NCBI RefSeq assembly: GCF_000956535.1
Contig: NZ_JYIY01000071.1
Span: 1 to 64,000, forward strand
Reading direction: 5' to 3'
Length of the DNA stretch: 64,000 bases
DNA from: Microbacterium ginsengisoli
GTDB lineage: Bacteria > Actinomycetota > Actinomycetes > Actinomycetales > Microbacteriaceae
Shown: positions 35,640-44,929 of the stretch, piece by piece
How positions within the stretch are numbered: the first letter of the stretch is position 1
How the letters are laid out: each line of letters starts with the position of its first letter
Notes under the pieces: model-generated
Database searches by the model: none
The model's input: the letters and a program-made list of their open reading frames with translations, nothing else
What the model was told of the DNA's origin: nothing
Position numbers and translations under genes: made by a program

Positions 35640-36112
35640 TGGTCGCGCCCATCGACCTGGTCGATCACATGACGGGCGATCTCGAGCACGAAGGCGACAC
35701 CGGCCGAGACGGCGTTCGGAGACCCCGGCAGGTTCACGATGAGCGCACCGCCCGCCAGTCCCGCGACACCCCGCGACAGCGCAGCCGACGGCTTGTCGAT
35801 CGCCGACCGCCTGCGGATCTCCTCGGCGATGCCGGGAATCTCGGTCTCGAGGATGAACCGCGTCCCCTCGGGGGTCTGGTCGCGCGGACCGATGCCCGTG
35901 CCGCCGTTGGTGATGATGAGCCGCACGCCGCTGCCGACCAGGGTGACGAGCGCGCGAGCGACGGAGTCCTTGCCGTCGGCGACGATCATCGCCTCTTCGC
36001 ACGCCCACCCGGTGCCTCGGAGCGCCTGCACCGCGATGGGACCGGAGGTGTCGGGTCGCTCACCTGAGGCGGAACGGTCCGACACCGTCAGCACGGCCGC
36101 CCGGAAGCTCAT
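35636..36112 (-). CDS. mog: MogA/MoaB-type molybdopterin adenylyltransferase
   Basis: 158 residues. Adenylylates molybdopterin before metal insertion by MoeA. VLTVSDRSASGERPDTSGP, ITNGGTGIGPRDQTPEGT and LIVNLPGSPNAV match the MoaB/Mog fold; I cannot separate MogA from MoaB by eye. Leaderless: TACCCT ends 6 nt before the ATG at 36112. It heads a two-gene minus operon with moaE and starts 20 bp after the SDR gene, with which it may be co-transcribed. Confidence 0.88.
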   Translation of the reverse strand: MSFRAAVLTVSDRSASGERPDTSGPIAVQALRGTGWACEEAMIVADGKDSVARALVTLVGSGVRLIITNGGTGIGPRDQTPEGTRFILETEIPGIAEEIRRRSAIDKPSAALSRGVAGLAGGALIVNLPGSPNAVSAGVAFVLEIARHVIDQVDGRDH

Positions 36113-36132
36113 GGACCCAGGGTACCGCCGCA

Positions 36133-37716
36133 TCATCGAGTGGTCTCGGCCTCGGCGGCGGCAGTGATGCGATTCGCCATGCCCCGGAAGATGGCGCCGT
36201 GGAACGGCAGCACCGACAGCCAGTAGAGGCGGCCCGACAGGCCCTGCGGGAAGAACACCGCCCGCTGCGTGTACCGCGCGCCGTCGCCATCGGGAGCGCA
36301 GCCGAGCTCGAGCCAGGCGAGCCCCGGCACCCGCATCTCGGCGCGCAGGCGCAGCATCCGCCCGGGCTCGACCTTCTCGACGCGCCAGAAGTCGACGACG
36401 TCGCCCTCGACGACCCGGGAGGTGCTGCGGCGGCCCCGCGCGAGGCCGACACCGCCGGCGAGCTTGTCCATCCAGCCGCGCGCCGCCCACAGCAGCGGCG
36501 ACGAATACCAGCCGTTCGCGCCGCCGATGCCCTCGATCACCGACCACAGCGCCTCCGGTCGCGCCCGTGTCCGGGCCTCGCGACGATCGGTGTAGACGGT
36601 GCGACCGGCCCATTCCGGGTCGCTCGGCAGCGGATCGCTCGGCGCACCCAGCACCTCGGCGTCCTGCCAGCTCGTCTCGACGTCGTCGGCGGCGACCCGT
36701 CCGAGGGCGAGCCGCACGGCCCGGCGGTACGGCGTCAGTCCGCCGTCGGGACGAGGGATCACCGCATCGACCCGGTGGTCCTTCATGACGCAGTCGTGCT
36801 GCAGCGACTCCACGAGTGGCCGCGCGATCGACCGCGGGATCGGGGTGACGAGATTCACCCAGTGCGAGGCGAGGCCGGGGGTCAGCACGGGAAGCGCGGC
36901 GATCGCCCGCTGCGGAAGCCCCGCCTCCACCGCGTACCCGTTCATCATCTGGCCATAGCGCAGCACGTCGGGTCCGCCGATGTCGTACGCGCCGGCGGCC
37001 GCGGCATCCGCCCGCGCGGCACCCATGAGGTAGTGCAGCACGTCGCGCACCGCGATCGGCTGGATCTGATTGCGCACCCACCGCGGCGCGGGCATGTACG
37101 GCAGCACGTCGGTGAGGTGGCGCACCATCTCGAACGACGCCGAGCCCGACCCGATCACGACGCCCGCCTGCAGCGTGAACGTCGGCACCCCACTGTCCGC
37201 GAGGATCTCCCCGACCTCGGTGCGTGAGCGCAGGTGCCGCGACAGCCGGCCGTAGGGGTGCAGTCCCCCGAGATAGACGATGCGACCCACGGATGCCGCC
37301 GCCCCCGCCGCGGCGATCGTCGCGGCGGCCCGCCGGTCGAGGTCCTCGAAGTGGGTCCCGGCGCTCATGGAGTGGATGAGGTAGAAGAGCACGTCGACAT
37401 CGCCGGTCGCGGCGGCCGCGGCATCCGCGTCTTCGGCGGAGCCCGGAACGACCTCGACCTGGCCTCCCCACGGGAGTGCCGCGATGCGGGCGGGGTCGCG
37501 CGCGAGCACCCGCACCCGATAGCCGGCCGCGAGCAGCCGCGGCACGAGGCGCCCGCCGATGTACCCGGATGCCCCCAGCACGAGCGCGCGCGGCGCCGTG
37601 CCGTCCGGACGGGACTCGGCCCGCAGCAGCGGTTCACGCCCGGTCGGGACTGCACGGGGATCGGGCACGCGAGGAGCACCGTCGTCGGGGGCGGCGGACG
37701 ATCGGGAAGTCGTCAT
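36133..37716 (-). CDS. NAD(P)-binding SDR protein fused to DUF2867
   Basis: 527 residues. N-terminal atypical short-chain dehydrogenase/reductase fold (about 40-330) with the nucleotide motif GASGYIGGRLVPRLL and the active-site-like region LFYLIHSM / YLGGLHPYG; the C-terminal DUF2867 domain (about 345-520) reads NGWYSSPLLWAARGWMDKL...TQRAVFFPQGLSGRLYWLSVLPFHGAIF. This two-domain layout is conserved in actinobacteria; the reaction is unknown. ATG 37716 follows a basic spacer with no strong Shine-Dalgarno. Confidence 0.85.
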   Translation of the reverse strand: MTTSRSSAAPDDGAPRVPDPRAVPTGREPLLRAESRPDGTAPRALVLGASGYIGGRLVPRLLAAGYRVRVLARDPARIAALPWGGQVEVVPGSAEDADAAAAATGDVDVLFYLIHSMSAGTHFEDLDRRAAATIAAAGAAASVGRIVYLGGLHPYGRLSRHLRSRTEVGEILADSGVPTFTLQAGVVIGSGSASFEMVRHLTDVLPYMPAPRWVRNQIQPIAVRDVLHYLMGAARADAAAAGAYDIGGPDVLRYGQMMNGYAVEAGLPQRAIAALPVLTPGLASHWVNLVTPIPRSIARPLVESLQHDCVMKDHRVDAVIPRPDGGLTPYRRAVRLALGRVAADDVETSWQDAEVLGAPSDPLPSDPEWAGRTVYTDRREARTRARPEALWSVIEGIGGANGWYSSPLLWAARGWMDKLAGGVGLARGRRSTSRVVEGDVVDFWRVEKVEPGRMLRLRAEMRVPGLAWLELGCAPDGDGARYTQRAVFFPQGLSGRLYWLSVLPFHGAIFRGMANRITAAAEAETTR

Positions 37717-37769
37717 ACGCCGACGCTACGCCGGCCGTGCCACCGGAGGTGGGGGCTTGCGCGACGCGG

Positions 37770-39113
37770 TCAGGGCGTGAGCTGACCGACCGTACGCGGG
37801 CGCACGACGAACCAGAGCGCCGCCACACCGATGACGCCGCACACGACCATCACGCCGGCCATCGTCGTCGCCGTGATCGGCGCACCATGCTCGACGAGTC
37901 CCGCGAGCGGCGAGATGAGACCGGCGACGCCGAAGTTCGCGGCGCCCAACAGCGATGCCGCCGTGCCGGCGGCGGCACCGTGGCGATCGAGCGCGAGCAC
38001 CTGCGTGCTCGGGAAGGTGAATCCGGCAGACGTCATGAAGAAGAACAACGGGATCAGCACGCCCCACAGACCCAGCTGCAGCTGGTCGGCGACGATGATC
38101 GCGATGCCCGACAGCACCAGAGCCGCGGTGGAGAACGCGAGCACCCACTGCGGACCGAATCGAGCCGCCAGACGCGACGACACCTGCACCCCGACGACCA
38201 CACCGATCGAGTTCGACGCGAAGACGAGTCCGTACTCCTGGGCGTTCAGACCGAACCCCTGCTGGAACAGGAACGGCGACGACGACAGGTAGGAGAACAG
38301 ACCCGAGAACGCCATCGCCCCGATGATGAGCACACCGATGACGACGCGGTCTCCGAGCACGCGACGGTAGCGGGCGATGACGGCCCGCCCACCGGGCACG
38401 TTGCGGCGCGCGGCCGGGAGCGTCTCGGGGATGATCAGCACCGTGCACACGAGCATCACGAGCCCGTAGGCGGCCAGCACGACGAAGATGCCGCGCCACG
38501 GCATCACGGTCAACAGCGCCGATCCCACGAGCGGGGCGAGCACGGGCGCGGTGCCCGACACCAGCGCAAGTCGGCTCAACATCATGACGAGCCGCTTGCC
38601 GCCGAAAAGGTCACGGACGACCGCCATCGCGACGACGCCACCGGCGGCAGCGCCCATGCCCATGAACACCCGCGAGATGCCGAGCAGGACCAGATCGGGG
38701 GCGATCGCCGCGGCGATGCTCGCGAGCACGTGCAGGGCCGTCACCACGATCAGGGGGATGCGGCGGCCGAACCTGTCGCTCAGCGGGCCGACCAGAAGCT
38801 GGCCCAGCCCGAAGCCCAGCATGGTGCCGGTGAGCGTGAGCTGGATGGCTGCCGCCGTCGTCTGGAAGTCGGCCTCGAGCACCGGGAACGCCGGCAGGTA
38901 GAGGTCGATCGTGAACGGGCCGAGCGCGGTGAGAGCGCCGAGGATGATGACGTAGAGCGCGCGTCGACGCACCGGGATGGCATCGCCGGGATGCAGCATG
39001 ATCGGCGCGGTCGCGGGGTTGGCGCCGAGCGTTCGGATGGCGCCGGTGGACGAGGGTACGCGGGGCGTGGACCCGGTGGTGGGGACGACGGGGTTCGGGG
39101 CGGTGTTGAGCAC
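37770..39113 (-). CDS. MFS multidrug transporter, Bcr/CflA type
   Basis: 447 residues, 12 helices. After about 45 polar residues comes the Bcr/CflA opening ALGPFTIDLYLPAFP, with GQLLVGPLSDRFGRRIPLI (motif A) and RVFMGMGAAAGGVVAMAVVRDL (motif B). Family members export bicyclomycin, chloramphenicol, cysteine-pathway compounds or other drugs. GTG start at 39113. The long polar N-terminus could be shorter in reality. No regulator is adjacent. Confidence 0.88.
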   Translation of the reverse strand: MLNTAPNPVVPTTGSTPRVPSSTGAIRTLGANPATAPIMLHPGDAIPVRRRALYVIILGALTALGPFTIDLYLPAFPVLEADFQTTAAAIQLTLTGTMLGFGLGQLLVGPLSDRFGRRIPLIVVTALHVLASIAAAIAPDLVLLGISRVFMGMGAAAGGVVAMAVVRDLFGGKRLVMMLSRLALVSGTAPVLAPLVGSALLTVMPWRGIFVVLAAYGLVMLVCTVLIIPETLPAARRNVPGGRAVIARYRRVLGDRVVIGVLIIGAMAFSGLFSYLSSSPFLFQQGFGLNAQEYGLVFASNSIGVVVGVQVSSRLAARFGPQWVLAFSTAALVLSGIAIIVADQLQLGLWGVLIPLFFFMTSAGFTFPSTQVLALDRHGAAAGTAASLLGAANFGVAGLISPLAGLVEHGAPITATTMAGVMVVCGVIGVAALWFVVRPRTVGQLTP

Positions 39114-39272
39114 GTGGGGATCTTCGTGTTCGCGGGCGGAAGGCCGGGGCCGACGGCGAGGGCCTGCTCGGCCGGGACGTCACGCGTCGCGTTCGTCAGG
39201 TGGGGAAACCATGATCGAATCGATTCGGCTGAGAGTTCAAGGATAGCAACTCCCGCGCGTCCCGCAACGGCA

Positions 39273-39306
39273 GAACGGGGGCGATCCGCTCGGATCGCCC
39301 CCGTTC
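39273..39306 (-). terminator. hairpin after the 39321 MFS gene
   Basis: Perfect 15-bp stem GAACGGGGGCGATCC / GGATCGCCCCCGTTC with a 4-nt loop, 14 bp downstream of the stop codon at 39321. No U-run, which is usual for actinobacterial hairpin terminators. Confidence 0.75.
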
Positions 39307-39320
39307 ACTGCGTATCTGCC

Positions 39321-40844
39321 TCAGGCGGCGAGGTCCTTCGCCCGCTGTCCGCGCACGACGAGCGCGTATCCCGTGATGCCGACGATCAGCGCTAGCACGG
39401 CGATGCCGAGCATCAGGATGCCGAAGCCGTCCTGATAGGCGCTCACCGCGGCCTGGAACACCGCGGCATCCGGCTTCGCCCCACCCTTGGCGTAGGTGCC
39501 GACAGCCGTCAGCGCGTCGGTGATCTGCGAGCTGGACTGACCGCTCGCCCCCAGCCGCGAGACGATGCCGCCGATCGTGAGCTGCGTGACGGCGACCGTC
39601 GAGATCGCCGTGCCGAGCGAGTAGAACAGCTGCCCGAAGGCGGTGCGCGAGCTCGTGACCGGTCCGTAGAACTCCGCCGGCGCCTCGCCGAGGATCAGCG
39701 TTCCGTAAGGCAGCGCCGCCGCGGTGGCTCCCAGCGCGATGAGGATGCCGGCGGGCACGAAGGCGAGCGGGCTCGTCGCGTCGCGCACGAGCGCGGCGGC
39801 GATGAATCCGGCGGCCGCGAAGATGCCGCCGAGGAGGATCGACAGCTGGCTGCTCATCCCGCGGGTCATCAGGCGGCCCAGCACGATCGCACCCACGATC
39901 GAGGTGAGCGTGATCGGCAGCTGCCAGATCGCCACCTCGCTGGGGGCCATTCCGAGCACGTACTGCCAGAAGTTCGTCAGCTGCAGGAACGATGCGGCGA
40001 CGCCGAAGTTGAAGATGAAGCCCGCGCACAGGGCGGCGAGGAACAGGGGCCGACGGAAGAGCGAGACCGGGAAGAACGGGTTGCGCACCCGCGACTGCTG
40101 GAAGACGAACGACAGCAGCAGCAGCACGCCGAGCGCCATGATCGCCCAGGTGAGCGGACTGGTCAGCGAGGTCGCGAGCTGCGAGACGCCGTAGAGGAAG
40201 ACGACCATGCCTGCCACGATCAGCACCTGACCCCATACGTCGCGCGACTCGGTGACCGACGGGGGCGTGTTCGGCAGCAGCGCGAACGCGGCGATGATGC
40301 TCAGCGCCGAGAGCACCGGCACGAGCACGAACGCGAGGCGCCAGTCGATGCCGGCGAGGATGCCGCCGCTGAAGGTGAACAGCACGGCCGAGGCGCCCGA
40401 GACCGCCGCGAACGTCGCGACGGCGGCAGGAAGTTTTCCGGGCGCGGCGAGCACCTGGATGAATGCGAACGCGGCGGCATAGACCGCGCCCAGTCCGATG
40501 CCGGTGATGGCCTGGCCGAGGATGTAAACGAGGGCCGTCGGCGCCGCGGCGACGACGAGCTGGCCGATGATGCCGGTCACGAGCGCGATGACGAGCATGC
40601 GGCGACGGCCGATGCGGTCGGCGAGCAGTCCGGTGGTGATCACGGATGCCGCGATCGCCAGGGTCTGCACAGAGGCGGCGAGGGCCTGATCGCCGCCGAC
40701 CATGTCGAGCCCACGGCTCGCTCCGACGAGCGCGGTGCTGGCGATGTTCGGGGCGGATCCCTGTACGGCGGCGAGGACGCCGAGGAAGGGGATCGCGAGG
40801 CGCGAGGCGGTGCGGGCGGCCGTGGGTACGGTCGAGGTGGTCAT
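39321..40844 (-). CDS. MFS transporter, DHA2 family
   Basis: 507 residues, about 14 helices. The opening FLGVLAAVQGSAPNIASTALV, TTGLLADRIGRRRMLVI (motif A) and GQAITGIGLGAVYAAAFAFIQ support the drug:H+ antiporter-2 group. ATG 40844 with an AAAGAG ribosome-binding site; longer frames run into the amidohydrolase gene. Last gene of an operon with the GAP-family protein and the YtcJ-like amidohydrolase (34 bp from the latter), which suggests it moves that enzyme's substrate or product. Confidence 0.86.
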   Translation of the reverse strand: MTTSTVPTAARTASRLAIPFLGVLAAVQGSAPNIASTALVGASRGLDMVGGDQALAASVQTLAIAASVITTGLLADRIGRRRMLVIALVTGIIGQLVVAAAPTALVYILGQAITGIGLGAVYAAAFAFIQVLAAPGKLPAAVATFAAVSGASAVLFTFSGGILAGIDWRLAFVLVPVLSALSIIAAFALLPNTPPSVTESRDVWGQVLIVAGMVVFLYGVSQLATSLTSPLTWAIMALGVLLLLSFVFQQSRVRNPFFPVSLFRRPLFLAALCAGFIFNFGVAASFLQLTNFWQYVLGMAPSEVAIWQLPITLTSIVGAIVLGRLMTRGMSSQLSILLGGIFAAAGFIAAALVRDATSPLAFVPAGILIALGATAAALPYGTLILGEAPAEFYGPVTSSRTAFGQLFYSLGTAISTVAVTQLTIGGIVSRLGASGQSSSQITDALTAVGTYAKGGAKPDAAVFQAAVSAYQDGFGILMLGIAVLALIVGITGYALVVRGQRAKDLAA

Positions 40845-40878
40845 GGGCGGGCTCTTTCTGTGGAGGGGAGGTGCGGGG

Positions 40879-42615
40879 TCAGGACGGGAAGGCGGGCGTG
40901 CCGTCGAGGTAGGTCTCGTGCACGGCGATATCGGCCCAGCCGCCCGGGTCGCTGGTCCACGGATTGCGGTCGACCACGGCGAAGTCGGCGCGGTTGCCGA
41001 CGGCGAGCGAGCCGCGGTCGTCGGCATGGATCTGCCAGGCCGCGTGGGTCGTGATTGCGGCGAGCGCCTGCTCGGGCGTCGCGCATTCCTGCGGCGCGAG
41101 CACCGTGCCGTCCGCCTCGAGCTGGCGCAGCACCGCGGTGCGCGCGGCATGCAGCGGCTGGACCCGGGTCACGTTGTAGTCGGAGTGCAGGCTCGGACGC
41201 AGTCCGAAGCGATAGGCGGAGGCGAGCCGATCCAGACGCTCGGCGCGCTCGGGGCCGAGGATCGTGTCGCGGAACGCGGCTCCCCAGTAGTAGACGTGGT
41301 CCATCAGGAAGCTCGGCGAGATGCCGGCCGCGGCCATGCGGGCGAGCTGGTCGTTCGTCGTCACCGACGCGTGCTCGAACCGGTGGCGGAGCGTGCGGTC
41401 GGTGCCGGGGAACAGCTGCTCGGCGGCGGTGAGCGCGAACTCCACGGCGGCGTCCCCGTTGGTGTGGATCATCAGCTGCCACCCGTCGTCGAGACCCGCC
41501 CTCATGACATCGCGAAGGCTTTCGGGGGTCCAGTTGGCGTGGCCACCGTTGTTCTCGCCGAGGTACGGCTGCAGGAAGTAGCCGGAACGGCCCTGGTTCG
41601 ACCCGTCCGCGACGAGCTTCCAGGCGTCGGCGCGCACCATGTCGTCGCCGCTGAACGGTGTCACTCCGGCCTCGCGCCACGCGGCCGCGACGGCTGCGGG
41701 GGTGTCGTATCCGGCCAGGATGGAGAACTGCGCGGTCGAGACGCGGGTCGGCAGTCGACCCGCGCCGTTGATCTGATGCAGCAGCGCGATCTCGCTGACA
41801 CCGGCGATCGTGCCGGTCATGGCCTCGCGCATCGAGGTCACGCCCTGGGAGGCGAACTCGGTGAGGATCTGGCGGATGCCGCGTTCGATGCCCGCCGCAT
41901 CCGGGCGCGGCAGGTTGCCGAGCAGCAGCGCGACCGCCGGAGACTCGCCGACGACGCCGGTGAGGCGCCCGTCGATGCGCTGCAGCGTGCCGCCGACGGG
42001 CTCCGGGGTCTGATCGGTGATTCCGGCCGCGGCGAACGCAGCGCTGTTGGCGTACGCGAAGTGCATCGACGCGTTGAGCACCACGACGGGCCGGTCGGAT
42101 GCCACGCGGTCGAGGATGTCCCTGGTCAGCACCGGCTCTCCGGGGTAGAGGCTCGGGTCGAAGAGCTTCGCGAGCAGGTACTCGCCGGGCGCGGTGCGGG
42201 CCGCGGCATCCTTCAGCGTCGCGACGACGTCGTCGAACTCGGGGCACGCGACGTGCGAGACGTCGGTCCAGTCGAGCGTCATGAGCGAGGCCCAGATGTG
42301 CGCGTGGGGCTCGATCAGGCCGGGGATGACGACTCCCTCGGGGGCGATCGTGCGGGTATCGGGGCCGGTGAGGCCGTCGACCTCGGAGCGGCTGCCGATG
42401 CCGATGATGCGCCCGCCCGAGACGGCGATGGCCTCGGCGCGGGGGGCTGCGGGGTCACCCGTGGCGATCTCGCCGACGATGAGCAGGTCGGCGACGGAGC
42501 CGGCGCGGCGGGCGTCGCCGTAGCCGGCGGGGGTGAGGGTCTGACCAGCGGTCGCGATGGCGGGAGCGAGGTGGGCGCGGGTGGTCGGCGGGGCTGCGCA
42601 GCAGGCTTCGGACAT
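40879..42615 (-). CDS. YtcJ-like metal-dependent amidohydrolase
   Basis: 578 residues, amidohydrolase-3 fold. Metal-site residues are visible in order: HAHIW after GLIEP, a Lys in DAWKLVADGSNQG, HTNGD, HRFEHA and the Asp of LHSDYN. The N-terminal 35 residues include a CC pair and are Ala/Pro-rich. YtcJ relatives hydrolyse N-acyl or formamide compounds; the substrate is unknown. ATG 42615 with AAAGG about 8 nt upstream. Operon with the membrane protein upstream (44 bp) and the MFS gene downstream. Confidence 0.86.
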   Translation of the reverse strand: MSEACCAAPPTTRAHLAPAIATAGQTLTPAGYGDARRAGSVADLLIVGEIATGDPAAPRAEAIAVSGGRIIGIGSRSEVDGLTGPDTRTIAPEGVVIPGLIEPHAHIWASLMTLDWTDVSHVACPEFDDVVATLKDAAARTAPGEYLLAKLFDPSLYPGEPVLTRDILDRVASDRPVVVLNASMHFAYANSAAFAAAGITDQTPEPVGGTLQRIDGRLTGVVGESPAVALLLGNLPRPDAAGIERGIRQILTEFASQGVTSMREAMTGTIAGVSEIALLHQINGAGRLPTRVSTAQFSILAGYDTPAAVAAAWREAGVTPFSGDDMVRADAWKLVADGSNQGRSGYFLQPYLGENNGGHANWTPESLRDVMRAGLDDGWQLMIHTNGDAAVEFALTAAEQLFPGTDRTLRHRFEHASVTTNDQLARMAAAGISPSFLMDHVYYWGAAFRDTILGPERAERLDRLASAYRFGLRPSLHSDYNVTRVQPLHAARTAVLRQLEADGTVLAPQECATPEQALAAITTHAAWQIHADDRGSLAVGNRADFAVVDRNPWTSDPGGWADIAVHETYLDGTPAFPS

Positions 42616-42659
42616 GATGTGCCTTTCGATGGTCGACGAACGGATGTCGCGGGTCGGTG

Positions 42660-43337
42660 TCAGGAGACGAGGTGGTGGACGACCTGGGCTGCTTCGTTCG
42701 CGGCCAGGATCGCGAACAGAACGGTCATCATGACGGCGTTGTGCGCGATCATCTCCGCCTTGACGCGCTGCAGGGCGCCGATGACGCGGTCGGAGGTGCT
42801 GAGGGCGATCAGGGCGGGGACGATCAGCGCGAGCGAGCCGATGATCGCGACGACGACGCACAGCAGGATCGTGATCGGCAGCGAGCTGTGCGCATCGCCG
42901 ATGAGCGCGCCGCCCTTGAGCGCGAGCGGGATGTTCTTGGTGTTGGTGATGGCCATCACGAACCCGAGTCCCGCGGCGCTGAGGGGAGTGACGTTGTCGA
43001 TGGCGGCCAGCCATGAGGGCGCCTTCGCGGTCTGGCCGGGCTTCGGGCGCCCGATCCAGCTGAGCACCGCGAAGAGCGCGAAGCCGATGGTGATGATGAT
43101 CGCGAAGACGAACGAGACGGTCGAGCTGCTTCCCGACGTGGAGGACGAGGAGCTGTTCGCGGAGAAGACGGCGCCGAGAGCGAGGAACACGAGCGAGACG
43201 ATCGTGAACGTCGTCGTGTAGATCGGCGCGGCGGCCCGGCCGCGGGGCGCCAGCACGATGGCGACGATCGCCACGATAGGCAGCGGCGAGATCATCATGC
43301 CGACAGCGAGGGGGATGAGGTTCTGCAGCTCGTTCAC
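42660..43337 (-). CDS. GAP-family (Sap-like) membrane protein
   Basis: 225 residues with six predicted helices. The beginning LIPLAVGMMISPLPIVAIVAIVLAPRGRAAAP and the KPSWLAAIDNVTPLSAAGLGFVMAITNTKNIPLALKGG-type middle match the GAP/Sap family implicated in glycolipid transport in mycobacteria (pattern split here by a Ser-rich loop at about 62-72). GTG start at 43337. First gene of a three-gene operon with an amidohydrolase and an MFS exporter, hinting at handling of a small amphipathic amide. Confidence 0.82.
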   Translation of the reverse strand: MNELQNLIPLAVGMMISPLPIVAIVAIVLAPRGRAAAPIYTTTFTIVSLVFLALGAVFSANSSSSSTSGSSSTVSFVFAIIITIGFALFAVLSWIGRPKPGQTAKAPSWLAAIDNVTPLSAAGLGFVMAITNTKNIPLALKGGALIGDAHSSLPITILLCVVVAIIGSLALIVPALIALSTSDRVIGALQRVKAEMIAHNAVMMTVLFAILAANEAAQVVHHLVS

Positions 43338-43517
43338 GTGCGGGTTCCGTTCGATTCGCGTCGCCCGGAGGATCTCCCCGGTGCGTCTGCGATGACGGTA
43401 CGTGCCCGGTTTCGGGCGTCAGGGCGGATGTTCGGCTGACACGACGCACGAAGCGCTCACGCGCGCGCGACGCCCCTTTTCGGGCGACCTTGCGCGGTTC
43501 TGGGTCGGTCGTGACCG

Positions 43518-43989
43518 GTCAGCAGCCGGCTGCGCGGGGATTCTCGACGCAGGTCTGGCCGACCAGCGCGGTGCGCGCCTCGAGCACCTGGATCGGCGCG
43601 GTCGTTGCCTCCGGAGTCACGAGACCGTCGACCGGGATCCAGGTGACGCCGTCGAAGGATGCCTCGGCCGCGTAAGACGTCTCGAGGGTGATCGTGTACT
43701 CGCCGCGGGCGCCGTAGACGTGACTCGTGGCCGTCGGCGTGAACTGCGGAACGCCGAGGGCCGCCCACGTCGAGCCGGCCGACACGGTGGTGCGGGAAGA
43801 ACCGTCGCCGTACGTGAACAGGTGCCGGGCCGGTGTGAAACGCACCTGCGCCGGCACGTCGAAAAGTGTGCCCGCGACGACATGGGGACGCGTGCCGGTC
43901 AGAATGTTCGCGGGGAGCCCGACGATCCCCACCCCGGTCGGCTCACTCGCCAGCTCGCTCGGGTCGGGCCGGAACGACGCGATATCCGC
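43518..43989. repeat. near-identical repeat, copy 1 (gene-conversion tract)
   Basis: 472 bp aligned without gaps to 44966-45437 (offset 1448). I see only about four single-base differences, then identity drops sharply at 43990. It covers the 3' half of the secreted PKD-like gene. Confidence 0.88.
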
Positions 43990-44337
43990 CGCCGTCACAG
44001 TCGGCAAGCCCGGGTCCGCGGGCGCTACGGGGTCGAGACACATCGCCAGACCGCAGTCCACCTGATTCGACAGATCACCGACCCGGCGAATCGGAGTCTC
44101 ATTCGCGTAGTTCACCGGACCCAGCGCCGATCGATCATCCGACTGCGCACGACTCGGAACCCACGTCGAGCCAGCATCGCCCGACTCGCCACGCTGCTCC
44201 ACGAGATCCACCTGCGTGCCCGAGTTCTTGACCGTGGACCGGTTGGCACCGAACGAGCCCACCCCAGCACTGTCGCCGTCTGCAGCAGCCCCGCTGAGGA
44301 TCGCTGCTGCCACCATGACTGCGGCGAGTCTCAGCAC
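43519..44337 (-). CDS. secreted PKD-like protein, cassette copy 1
   Basis: 272 residues from GTG 44337. A short N-terminal hydrophobic segment (MLRLAAVMVAAAILSGAAA) should export the protein. The middle has a Cys pair VDCGLAMCLD; the C-terminal part has a PKD-like pattern FTYGDGSS...HVYGARGEYTITL and ends with CVENPRAAGC. GTG 44337 overlaps the upstream lipoprotein stop by 7 bp, exactly as in the second copy, where the protein is also 272 long; this supports the start over GTG 44355. Function unknown. The last ~155 residues are almost identical to the copy at 44967. Confidence 0.78.
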   Translation of the reverse strand: MLRLAAVMVAAAILSGAAADGDSAGVGSFGANRSTVKNSGTQVDLVEQRGESGDAGSTWVPSRAQSDDRSALGPVNYANETPIRRVGDLSNQVDCGLAMCLDPVAPADPGLPTVTAADIASFRPDPSELASEPTGVGIVGLPANILTGTRPHVVAGTLFDVPAQVRFTPARHLFTYGDGSSRTTVSAGSTWAALGVPQFTPTATSHVYGARGEYTITLETSYAAEASFDGVTWIPVDGLVTPEATTAPIQVLEARTALVGQTCVENPRAAGC

Positions 44338-44861
44338 GACTGTTCGCTCGTCCACGCACCGACGCGGCTCACGTAAAACGTTGACGATGACGATGACGGC
44401 TGGAGCGAGACTTGGAGCGCTTGAACCCCGATCCGATCCGCATCAACGATCGAATCGCCGGTTGACGTCACAAGGTCAGTGGCTGATACGTCGTAACAGA
44501 CTCCGAGATCAACACGACCGTTCGAGTGGTCGACCGGCGTCACGCTGCGAACGACGTTCGCACCAATGAAAGTGATCCCGTCCGCGTGGAGCTGGCTGAA
44601 GTCGCGTCGGTCTATCTCGTTGAGCTCCCCGGTCGTCAGTGCGAACACGGGCTCGAACGTCGCAGGGTCAGCGAGATCCACCCGGTTCAACGCGTCCACA
44701 TACGCCCGGTACGTCGCCTCCGCGGCGGCGTACGCCTCCGCCTCGCTCAACGCCGTCGGCGTCGGGGTGGGGGACGGCGCGGGGGCGCCGCATCCACTCA
44801 TCACGGTCGCCGTCACGACGGCGACCAGCGCGAGAACGATGCGACGAGAAGCCTTCGACAT
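44331..44861 (-). CDS. lipoprotein, cassette copy 1
   Basis: 176 residues. Lipobox VMSGC (Cys 24), a Pro/Ser/Thr linker, then ALSEAEAYAAAEATYRAYVDALNRVDL, a helical start like SnoaL/NTF2-type lipoproteins, and a beta-rich remainder ending in Cys. Leaderless: TACTTT ends 7 nt before ATG 44861, so the in-frame ATG at 44885 lies upstream of the transcription start. About 60 % like the copy at 45779 by eye, with the N-terminal half more conserved. Presumably surface-bound and partner of the secreted protein it overlaps. Confidence 0.8.
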   Translation of the reverse strand: MSKASRRIVLALVAVVTATVMSGCGAPAPSPTPTPTALSEAEAYAAAEATYRAYVDALNRVDLADPATFEPVFALTTGELNEIDRRDFSQLHADGITFIGANVVRSVTPVDHSNGRVDLGVCYDVSATDLVTSTGDSIVDADRIGVQALQVSLQPSSSSSTFYVSRVGAWTSEQSC

Positions 44862-44868
44862 GCGGCCC

Positions 44869-44909
44869 AAAGTAGACGAGTTCACCCCCGCGACCAGGGG
44901 TTATCCACA
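44869..44909 (-). promoter_or_regulatory. cassette promoter 1 with TTATCCACA element
   Basis: On the minus strand TGTGGATAACCCCTGG lies about 20 bp upstream of TACTTT (-10). TTATCCACA (44901-44909) is a perfect match to the DnaA-box consensus. The same arrangement occurs at copy 2, so the element is part of a conserved promoter. Confidence 0.55.
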
Positions 44910-44929
44910 ATCCACGCCGGATCACGGAA

